Below are positions 6,144 to 15,100 of a DNA stretch of 15,188 nucleotides, one piece after another (position 1 is the stretch's first letter; each line of letters starts with the position of its first letter). A program made the position numbers and the translations under genes. Source of the stretch: Bacteroidota bacterium (lineage in GTDB: Bacteria; Bacteroidota; Bacteroidia; Chitinophagales; Chitinophagaceae); the NCBI GenBank assembly GCA_023433345.1, contig JAEZDA010000099.1, positions 1 to 15,188 of the forward strand, in the 5' to 3' direction. The notes beneath the pieces were generated by a model. The model had not been told where the DNA came from, searched no databases, and saw only the letters and a list, made by a program, of their open reading frames with translations.

Positions 6144-6821
6144 TCAGAATGAAATTGTGTCGCCTATTGCAGGCAGGAAAAGTTCAAGGTTCTTCATCCT
6201 GAACTTATCAATGGCTTTTTGTTTGTCGATTTTTATATATCCGAAGGTATCGTAATGCACGCCCACAACCTTATTGCATTGCACCATCCTCGCTGCCTCC
6301 GCCGCATCTTCGCATCCCATGGTAAAATTGTCGCCAACAGGAAGGATGCACAGATCTATCTCAGCAAATGAAGGTATCAATTGCATATCGAGCGTAAGAG
6401 CGGTGTCGCCGCTATAATAGATATTTATATCATCTGTGGTGATCACAAAACCCATAGGGTTTCCGCCATAGCTACCGTCTGGCAGTGAGGAGGAATGAAC
6501 CGCGTTCACGCATTTAACCGTTCCAAAATCGAACTTCCATTTTCCGCCGGTGTTCATCGGGTGGTATTTCAGACCTTTCTTTTCATACCACATTGCAACT
6601 TCGTAGGCGGCTACAACTGTTGCCCCTGTACGTTTTCCAATGGCTTCTGTATCGGCCACATGATCGGAATGGCCATGGCTCAGCAGTATATAATCAGCCT
6701 CTATTTCGTTAATATTTACATGTGAAGCCAGCTCATTCGGCGTTATGAACGGGTCAAACAGTAATTTTGCACCATTCAAATTAACCAGGAAGCATGATTG
6801 TCCGTAATAGGTAAGTTCCAT
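6144..6821 (-). CDS. UPF0173-type metal-dependent hydrolase, metallo-beta-lactamase fold
   Basis: The product has 225 residues when started at the ATG at 6821 (MELTYYGQSCFLV). An upstream in-frame ATG at 6887 would add 22 residues not found in the family and would run through the promoter element, so I reject it. The metal-binding HGHSDH motif is at residues 49-54, a second His lies in VHSSSLPDGS, the YYSGDTAL block supplies a bridging Asp, and GVHYDTFGY carries the last His. These are the metal ligands of the metallo-beta-lactamase superfamily. The UPF0173 group is cytosolic and of unknown substrate. It is the first gene of the minus-strand cluster, 25 bp before parA, and is divergent from the FMN-reductase gene. 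Confidence 0.9.
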   Translation of the reverse strand: MELTYYGQSCFLVNLNGAKLLFDPFITPNELASHVNINEIEADYILLSHGHSDHVADTEAIGKRTGATVVAAYEVAMWYEKKGLKYHPMNTGGKWKFDFGTVKCVNAVHSSSLPDGSYGGNPMGFVITTDDINIYYSGDTALTLDMQLIPSFAEIDLCILPVGDNFTMGCEDAAEAARMVQCNKVVGVHYDTFGYIKIDKQKAIDKFRMKNLELFLPAIGDTISF

Positions 6822-6851
6822 AACCGAATTTTGAGGCGGAAATCGCCCGGG

Positions 6852-6859
6852 CAAAAATA
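6852..6859 (-). promoter_or_regulatory. -7 promoter element for the UPF0173-parA cluster
   Basis: On the minus strand this reads TATTTTTG, a full match to TAnnTTTG. It predicts a start near 6845 and a leader of about 25 nt before the ATG at 6821. The nearest TTTG upstream is 25 bp away, longer than the usual 17-23 bp spacing, so only the -7 half is firm. It lies in the gap between the divergent genes. Confidence 0.45.
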
Positions 6860-6907
6860 ATGATTCGAAAGTATACCGGGGAAACAAATAGACCGGCCGA
6901 AGATAAA

Positions 6908-7405
6908 ATGATCACGATAATATCGGGTACAGACAGGAAGAACAGCATAACGCGGGATGTGGCACTCGAATATCACCGGATGCTTGGAGAAAGAGGGGAA
7001 AAAAGTAAAGTACTCCTGCTGGATGAAACTGACATGACGCATCGCGACGGATTCTTTGAAAAAGTGGAAGCAGAACTTCTGATACCTGCCGAAAAATTCA
7101 TCATCATAAGCCCAGAATATAACGGATCATATCCGGGCATTTTGAAATTGATGATCGATCATTCAGATATAAAAAAGGTGTGGTGGCACAAACCTGTTCT
7201 GCTTACGGGAGTAAGTACGGGAAGGGCCGGAAACCTTCGCGGAATGGACCATCTTACAGGTTCCCTTCTTCACATGAAAATGCACGTTCATCACAACCGT
7301 TTGCCCATCAGCTCCATAGATAAACTAATGCAGGAAGGCGTTTTTACAGATGTTAAAACCATTGATGTCATCAATCATCAGCTTGATGAATTTTTATCAA
7401 AATAA
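6908..7405 (+). CDS. NAD(P)H-dependent FMN reductase-like oxidoreductase
   Basis: The product has 165 residues when started at the ATG at 6908 (MITIISGTDRKNS). An ATG at 6860 would add 16 residues before the first beta strand and overlap the divergent promoter, so the internal start is preferred. The flavodoxin-like fold is shown by the phosphate loop SGTDRKNSITRDVA (6-19) and by the flavin-contact block ISPEYNGSYPGILKLMID, both typical of the FMN_red family. Members transfer electrons from NAD(P)H to FMN, quinones or azo compounds; the substrate here is unknown. It is soluble and cytosolic by sequence. It is followed after 9 bp by the metallophosphoesterase gene, so the two are probably one operon. 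Confidence 0.88.
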   Translation: MITIISGTDRKNSITRDVALEYHRMLGERGEKSKVLLLDETDMTHRDGFFEKVEAELLIPAEKFIIISPEYNGSYPGILKLMIDHSDIKKVWWHKPVLLTGVSTGRAGNLRGMDHLTGSLLHMKMHVHHNRLPISSIDKLMQEGVFTDVKTIDVINHQLDEFLSK

Positions 7406-7414
7406 AAAAATAAA

Positions 7415-8659
7415 ATGCGTTCAACAGGGGGTTTGATTCTTTTTGTGATGGTAATGTTGCTGCTGGACCTGTATGTATTCCAGGCGGTAAAAACGTCATT
7501 TGCCTCTTCACGTTTTCGTACAGCCGTTCACGTTAGTTTCTGGATAGTTGCTATTCTGAGTGTCTTTGGGTTCATATTGTTTGTGCTTACCGATCCTGAA
7601 CTTTTAGGAAGGAAACTCCGGTCGTATTTATTTGCCTGCATAATAGGTTTATTTCTTGCGAAGCTGGTAACGGTGATCTTTCTTGTTACCGATGATCTGC
7701 GCAGGGGCATTCAGTGGGCGGCGGGCAAATTACTTTTCAGAAATACCGAGGGCGAAACACAGGTGGGAGAGGGGATCAGCAGGTCTGCTTTTTTAAGTTG
7801 GCTTGGGCTCGCAGCAGGAGGAACTTTGTTTGGAAGTTTGATCTATGGATTTTCCAACAAGTATAATTATACTTTAAAGAAACTTCAGCTCTCTTTTGAA
7901 AGGCTTCCTGAAAATTTTAAGGGCACCCGTATCGTTCATATTTCAGACATACATGGCGGAAGTTTGCTTGATGAAAAAGCTGTGCTTCACGGCGTGAAAA
8001 AGATCATGGATCAAAAACCGGATCTCATTGTATTTACAGGCGACCTGGTGAACGATCGTGCCGTGGAAATGAAAACACTCTCGAAAGTTTTCAGCCAGTT
8101 GTCCGCACCAATGGGAGTTTATTCCATCTTAGGTAATCATGATTACGGGGATTATGCGCGTTGGCCATTGGATGGAATTAGTAAGGAGGAAAACCTTGAG
8201 AATCTGAAAAAGGTGCATGCTGATATGGGTTGGAAATTGTTGATGAATGAGCATGTTGCAATTGAAAAGAGCGGTCAGCATCTTGCCTTGCTGGGCATTG
8301 AGAACTGGAGTGCAAAAGGGAATTTTCCGCGCTATGGCAGAATGGATCTTGCGCATCGCGGTACGGAAAATTATCCGTTCAAAATATTGTTAAGTCATGA
8401 TCCCAGCCATTGGGATGCGGAAGTGAAATTAAAATATGCCGACATTGACCTGATGCTAAGCGGGCACACGCATGGTATGCAATTCGGCGTAGAGGTGCCG
8501 GGTTTAAAATGGAGTCCCGTTCAATATATGTATAAGCAGTGGGCAGGGTTGTATGAAGACGCTCATCAAAAACTCTACATTAACCGGGGCTTTGGTTTTA
8601 TTGGTTACCCGGGGCGTGTAGGTATTTTGCCTGAGATAACGCTGATCGAGCTGGTCTGA
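7415..8659 (+). CDS. membrane-anchored metallophosphoesterase (YkuE/YpbG-like)
   Basis: The product has 414 residues. Hydrophobic segments at about 5-26, 40-58, 71-91 and 124-144 anchor it in the inner membrane. The calcineurin-like phosphoesterase domain starts near 165. Its metal ligands are all present: D178 and H180 (HISDIHGG), D210 (FTGDLVND), N241-H242 (GNHDYGD), H328 (LLSHDP), and H351 and H353 (SGHTHGMQ). Enzymes of this class hydrolyse phosphomonoesters or diesters; some relatives act on lipids such as UDP-diacylglucosamine, but the substrate cannot be told here. The domain probably faces the periplasm or the membrane surface. The gene is co-directional with and close to the FMN reductase gene. 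A heptad array begins three bases after the stop codon. Confidence 0.92.
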   Translation: MRSTGGLILFVMVMLLLDLYVFQAVKTSFASSRFRTAVHVSFWIVAILSVFGFILFVLTDPELLGRKLRSYLFACIIGLFLAKLVTVIFLVTDDLRRGIQWAAGKLLFRNTEGETQVGEGISRSAFLSWLGLAAGGTLFGSLIYGFSNKYNYTLKKLQLSFERLPENFKGTRIVHISDIHGGSLLDEKAVLHGVKKIMDQKPDLIVFTGDLVNDRAVEMKTLSKVFSQLSAPMGVYSILGNHDYGDYARWPLDGISKEENLENLKKVHADMGWKLLMNEHVAIEKSGQHLALLGIENWSAKGNFPRYGRMDLAHRGTENYPFKILLSHDPSHWDAEVKLKYADIDLMLSGHTHGMQFGVEVPGLKWSPVQYMYKQWAGLYEDAHQKLYINRGFGFIGYPGRVGILPEITLIELV

Positions 8660-8662
8660 TGA

Positions 8663-8690
8663 TTTACGATGTACGAAGTACGATGTGGTA
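8663..8690. repeat. heptad array (unit NNTACGA), 3-4 units
   Basis: The units are TTTACGA, TGTACGA, AGTACGA and a diverged TGTGGTA, with 7-bp spacing. It starts three bases after the stop codon of the metallophosphoesterase gene. The unit differs in sequence from the ACTAC-type arrays but has the same period and position. Confidence 0.6.
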
Positions 8691-9106
8691 TTTATTGCGA
8701 ATGCCTGCGGTCGCCAAAAATCCCCTTTCTTAAAAGTCATCTCAAGGGTAGTGACGGACCTCTTTTAATTCGTTTATCCCTATCCGTTAGTTGCTCATCC
8801 GTATAGCTGATGTTGCCGCATGTGCAAAACTTTTTTCATATAAAAAGTTTGGATTATAGAAATAAAGCTTCTAAATTGGTTGCCTGATTGATCCATGCCA
8901 TCCAATTTCTCCTGATCAACTCACCTCTCCTACTTCGGAAAATTTATACCTGTCTTTTAACTGCTATCACCAGATCCTCTATTCGTATTTAAAGCCAGCA
9001 AACATTCCAATTATTCCGGTAACAATTTAAAAATTGATGCTCAAGGCGTCGCGGCAGAAGTATACCCTGACGCTACATACTCTTTCACACGTATAAAACT
9101 TACATT
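8691..9106. other. long upstream region of the giant surface protein, no gene
   Basis: No open frame here has convincing coding character. An A/T hairpin, AAACTTTTT (8827-8835) with AAAAAGTTT (8842-8850), could end transcription from the left, but no T-tract follows it. A weak promoter candidate overlaps and follows it: TTTG at 8848-8851 and, 20 bp later, TAAATTGG near 8872-8879, which differs from TAnnTTTG at one base. If used, it would give a leader of roughly 220 nt for the giant gene. No riboswitch or RNA gene was recognised. Confidence 0.4.
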
Positions 9107-12100
9107 ATGTTCAATCCATTTACCCGGCAATCTTTCCGACAGCGGTACGGAAGAAAACTCTTTTCCCTCATCTTTTTTTCGCTATCAGCATTCACGCTTT
9201 CAGCACAAACTACTTTATGGACGAATCCTATATCGGGAACAAATCCAAATTCTAATAATCCCTATACGATCGGGCAAACAGTGAACCCATTTATAACGGT
9301 CACGGGAATTGGCAGGGGTGCTGGTATTACCGGTGCAAATGCTAATAACAGGTATAATGCCTCAGGCTGGCAATCCGGAAACTTCAATATCTCCAATAAC
9401 GATTATTTTACTTTTAGCCTGGCGCCGCTGGCCGGTTATCGGATCAATCTTTCGAGCTTTGTTTATACTGGTCAATCTGATTTCGGACCACTTTCATTTG
9501 TATTTCGCCATTCTTCATCAGGTTTCGCTACAAATATCGGGACCCCTGATGCCGATGGAACCACCATTTCATTGACGGCGGCCGCCTATCAGGGGCTAAG
9601 CGCAAACAGTGAATTCCGCTATTACGGTTACAACAGTCTCGGGTTGAATTACAGTATAAACGATTTCACTTTTAATGGATCGGTACTCGGCACTTCGGTT
9701 ACCACTATCAACGGTTTTACTTCCTGCCCGGGAGTTGCCGGTACTGCCCAGTCATTTATAGTAAATGGTAACGGCCTTGCACCGGCCAACGCAACTATAA
9801 CTGTTGCGGCAACGGCTAATTATGAAGTATCTGTTACTTCGGCTGTGGCCGGTTTTAGCGGAACAAGTGTCTCCTTCAATGCATCAGGTGGTAATACCGC
9901 GCAAACGGTTTGGGTGAGATTAAAATCATCAGCTGCACTCGGGCCGCATAATGGTGAGATCGTAACTGTGTCCGGTGGGGGGTTTGCCGTGGGAGCAGGC
10001 ATTGCGGTCACACTAAACGGAAATGTGCCGGCAAATGATGCAACAATTTCATTAGCCACTGATCCGGGAACACAAAACCAGGTAATATGTATAAATAATC
10101 CACTTGCACAGGTAGATTACAATATGGGCGGAACTGCCACCGGCATCAATTTTTCCGGTTCACTGCCTGCAGGGGTTACCGGTGGTTTTTCCGGCGGAAC
10201 TTATTCCATCAATGGCACGGCAACATCGTCGGGTACGTATAATTATACCCTTACCACCACGGGTGGAACATGTAATTCAAGTATCAGCGGTTCTGTTATC
10301 GTGAGAGATGACGCAACGGTAAATTTGCTTTCTGGTAACGACAACCAGAACCTTTGCCAGGGTTCACCAATCAGCACGATCATCTATTCAGTGGGAGGAA
10401 GTGGTACCGGCGGTTCTGTAAGCGGGCTTCCAGCTGGCGTAACATATGTATATAATGCCGGTCAAATCATGATCAGCGGCACACCCACAGTTTTCGGAGT
10501 TTTCAATTATACGGTGAATACAACGGGTCCATGCCTCACACCTTCAGCCACTGGTACTATTACTGTAAATGAATCCAGTTCTATCAGCATTCAGTCTGGC
10601 TCACTAACCAATACCATTTGCATCAACAACCCTCTAACATCAGTTGAGCTGACAAGGGGCGGCACATCCACCGGGTGGTCGTATACCGGCACACTTCCCG
10701 ATGGCCTTACTGCGGGTGATGTTGCAGGTGTGTTCACGATAAGTGGAACCGCAACTTCTGCCGGTTCCTTTGCAATTACAGTAACTGCCGATGGACCATG
10801 TCCTGTTTCTGAAATTGTGTCAATTCTTGTTAATGATAATTCTTCCATAAGCCTCACTTCAGCGGGGGCCACAACAAATCAATCGGTTTGCATCAACACT
10901 CCCATTGCGAACATCACTTACGCGGTGGGCGCGGGCGGAACCGGTGCTTCGGTAAGCGGCTTACCGGCCGGGGTCAACTTCAATTTTTCGGCGGGTACGC
11001 TAACAATTAGCGGTACACCTACCCAGGCGGGATCGTTTAATTATTTAGTCACTACCACCGGGCCCTGTATAAATACTTCCTTAGGCGGAACGATCGATAT
11101 TTCAGGAGATGCCACAATAGCACTCACTTCCGGTGCTGGTTCAAATAGCCAGACCTTTTGTATAAATAATGCCCTGCCTGTAAACATCACCTACGCGGTA
11201 GGAGGCACGGGCACAGCTATTTCGGTTCAATCAGGAACTTTTCCGCTTGGCATATCAGGCTTTTTTGATGCGGGAGTGTATACTATCACAGGTTTTGGAC
11301 TGGGAGCCGGCACGTTCAACATAGTGCTGACAACCGAAGGGCCTTGCGTTACCCCAACTGCAAATGTTACCCTCGTGGTGCAGGACAACTCCACCATAAA
11401 CCTCACCTCCGCGGCAGGCACAGACGCGCAAACAGTTTGTGTGAATACTGCGATTTCTCCCATTACCTACGCGGTGGGGGGTGGTGGAACCGGCGCTACA
11501 GTGAGTGGCCTGCCAACAGGGGTAACTGGTTCCTTCAATTCTGGTGTATATACCATTTCAGGAACGCCCACTCAATCTGGCTCGTTCAGTTATACGATCA
11601 CCACTACCGGGCCCTGCATCAATACACAGAATGGCGGAACAATAGACGTAACTCCAAACGCTACGATCATTTTAACTTCGGCGCCGGCCACATCTAACCA
11701 AACGGTCTGTGAGAACATCGCGCTCGCCGATATCATCTATACTGTTGGTGGTTCGGCTACAACCGCATCAATCTCCGCAGGGGCCCTGCCTCCGGGGGTT
11801 GCAGGAATTTTTTCTTCCGGAGTATTTACAATAAGCGGCTCGCCGGCTGCGGCGGGTATCTTCAATTTTACCGTGAAAGCAGACGGCCCCTGTGTGGATG
11901 CGTCGCTCAGCGGATCGATCACGGTGAATCCCGCACCTACAGGGCTGTCGGTAACGCCATCTTCTGCCACAATTTGTGTTGGAAGTTCACAGTTACTTAC
12001 TGCAGCAGGGGCAACAAGCAACACAGCAACGGTTCACACAACTAACTTCACTGCACTGGGAACGTATACTGTTTCCGGCTCTGTTACCGGTGCCAGAAGT

Positions 12101-15100
12101 AGCGGCTGGGCAATTCGGGCAAATAATTACTGTGCATACAATCCTTTTATTTGCCTGTTCGGACCATTCTCAAGCGGCTCGGGCAACTTCGCTTTAACTC
12201 AGGCGGGTGATGAAGGCGCTGCCTCTTCCGCAACTAACGCGGCGCTTATCTCTCCTGTGATAAATGCAGAAGCATATTCAACATTAACCTTAACCTTCAG
12301 GCATTCTTACAAACAGGGAAGTATATCTGGCTCGGGGCAGATTCAGGCCTCCGCCGACGGGGGTTCAAACTGGTCCACCGTACAAACCTATACATTGGCC
12401 TCAGGCCAGTCTATCGGATCACCAAATGCATTCACAAACCAGTCGATAGTGCTTCCGGTGAACTATGCCAATACTGCTACTCTTCGCCTTAGGTTCCTGT
12501 TCAATACTTCCAACGCTACCATCGCCAACTCATATTGGGGCATAGACGATGTGGCCATTAACGGTCAGTTGTTACCATTGTTCTCATGGTCTTCAGACAC
12601 TGGTTCACCGACAGACGGCCTTCCCGTAGGCTCGGGAACCCCATCTGTTACCAACAAGAACGTCACGGTAAGCCCATCGCAGTCTACAATCTATACGCTC
12701 ACTGCCCGTAACAGCGTAACAACCTGTGAGAGCACGCTCGCAGCGGCTGCAACAGTCACCGTGAATCAAAATGGTACCATCGGTCAATCTTCACCAATTG
12801 GAACCGAAGCGCAAACGGTTTGCATAAATACAGCGATCATTGATGTTGCCTACAACATCGGAGGTGCGGCAACAGGTGCGCAGATCAGTTCGGGTACTTT
12901 GCCTGATGGAGTAACAGGAACATTCAGCGGTGGCGTGTTCACCATCAGCGGAACGCCTGCAGAGGCAGGAACATTCCCTTATACCGTTTCCACAACAGGT
13001 TCGCTTTGCATCAACCCTTCACTCAGCGGAAGCATCACCGTTTCTCCTGATGCTACAATTACGCTTTCATCTGCCGCCGGTTCTGATGCACAAACAGTAT
13101 GCATTAATAATGCTATTACGCCAATCACCTATGCGATTGGAGGCAGCGGAAATGATGCAGGTATTACCGCCGGCACTCTGCCAAACGGTGTTTCAGGTTC
13201 ATATAACGGTGGCGTGTACACGATAAGTGGCACACCAACTGAATCAGGAAGTTTTGCTTTTACAATTACTGCAACCGGGCCATGCGGCGGTGCGATGACC
13301 AGTGGAACATTGGATGTAACTGCAGATGGAACGATCGATCTTTCCTCTGCAGCGGGAACAGATGCACAAACGGTTTGCATCAACACTGCAATGGTGGATC
13401 TGACCTACATCATCGGTGGTACATCAGCAAGCGCAACAATTTCTGCAGGTGCATTGCCAGGCGGAGTTTCAGGTTCATATAACGGTGGCGTGTACACGAT
13501 AAGCGGAACGCCGACCGAAGCCGGCATTTTCTCATTTACAGTTTCTGCCACAGGTTCATCATGCCTTAATCCTTCTGCATCGGGCACCATCGAAGTTTTG
13601 GCTAATGCAGTGGTGGGAAGTATTTCCGGGCCAACAGCAGTGTGCGAACATGTAGCGCCAACAGGTATCGCTGCAGTGTATACTTTAAGTTCCTCCGATC
13701 CGAATTCGGTGTTCACGTGGACGCTTCCCGTTGGGGCTCTTAGCGTTTCCGGGCAGGGAACGAACACCATTTCATTTATCTATCCTCCGGGTTTTGTGAA
13801 CGGAACAATTTCAGTTGATGTTACCAGTACCTGCGGACCTCTGCAGAACAGAACCCTCAATGTAGGAGCAACGGTTCCTCAAATGCCTGCAGCAATCAGC
13901 GGGGCGAAAAATGTTTGTCCTTACATTGGAACCCTTGAGGCGATCACTTACTCCATCGATCCCGTACCTGGCGCATTAAATTACAACTGGATCATTCCGC
14001 CAAGTTGTTCAATTGTATCCGGACAAGGTACTACCAATGTTACATTCACTGTAGGAGCAAACTTCCAGTCGCTTGCAGACAAGATGGTGAGGGTGCGTGT
14101 TGAATCAGGTTGTGGAAACAGTGATTATAAGATAATGCACCTGTTAGCGCAGTTCCCGATAACGCCTGGTCCGATTTCGGGCATGACAGATATCTGCTCC
14201 GTGATAAACACGCCAACACAGGTTTCCTACACCATCAACAAGGTGGTGGCTGCCACATCTTACGTGTGGACCACACCTCCGGGCACAACCGTTACGCATC
14301 CTAACGGTCCGGGTATAAACGATACGGTGATCAATGTAGTGTTTGATAACAACTTCACTACATCCTTGATCAGTGTGATCTCTGTGAATCAGTGCACTAC
14401 CAGCGGTTCTGCACGAAGCATTATGGTCTACAGGAAGAATCCACCTACACCCGGCCTTATCAGCGGTCCAACCAATGTGTGCGAGTATTCATTGCCATCA
14501 GCTCTGCAGGCATATTACACCATCAAGAAAATACCGGTGGCCACTTCGTACACATGGACTGTGCCCGCGGGGGCGACCGTATTGCACGAAAATGCGAGCG
14601 GCGCAAACGATACCGCTATCTTCGTTTCATTCCCCAACGGCTTTATTTCAGGAAGCATTACCGTGAAGGCGCACAATGGCTGCGGCACATCGGTAACCCG
14701 GTCGCTCGCACTTTCCTCATTGAAGGTGGGAACTCCGACTCCTATAGACGTGGCCACAGTAGCAAGTTGCCCAACCAGGCAGTTTACCTATTCACTTGCC
14801 GCCATGCCAACGAATGCAACTTCACTTTTGTGGAGCGTTCCTGCGGGAGGTACGATAGATTTCGGGCAGGGAACAACTTCTATTTTGGTGAGCTATGCCG
14901 GAACAGCGATACAAGGGGATGTAACCGTTCAGGCCTTTAATAATTGCAGCCAGAGCCAGACGCTGCGTTTTGTGAGTGTTAAACTGCCGGCATGTCCGCC
15001 AGAAGCCAAAGTTCCCCTGGTAGCGGGCTCAAAAGAAGACCCGGAAGAAGGAATATTTGATGTTGCAGTGTATCCCAATCCCTCAGTTGCACACTTTAGA

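Noticed and set aside
6822..6887. N-terminal extension of the UPF0173 protein to ATG 6887
   Set aside because: The added 22 residues precede the conserved MELTYYGQS start and would cover the -7 promoter element at 6852-6859.
6860..6907. Upstream ATG for the FMN reductase-like gene
   Set aside because: The 16 extra residues are charged and lie before the first beta strand, while the internal ATG gives the normal family start MITIISGT.
8827..8850. A/T hairpin as terminator of the metallophosphoesterase operon
   Set aside because: The stem is only A/T-rich with one G-C pair per arm, it lies about 170 bp after the stop codon, and no T-tract follows. It is kept only as a note in the intergenic entry.
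9820..13770. Several minus-strand open frames of 78-121 codons inside the giant gene
   Set aside because: They recur at the same place in successive Ig-like modules and share the same translated phrases, such as PLIVYTPPLYEPETP. They are the antisense image of a repetitive, stop-poor coding strand, with no start signals of their own.
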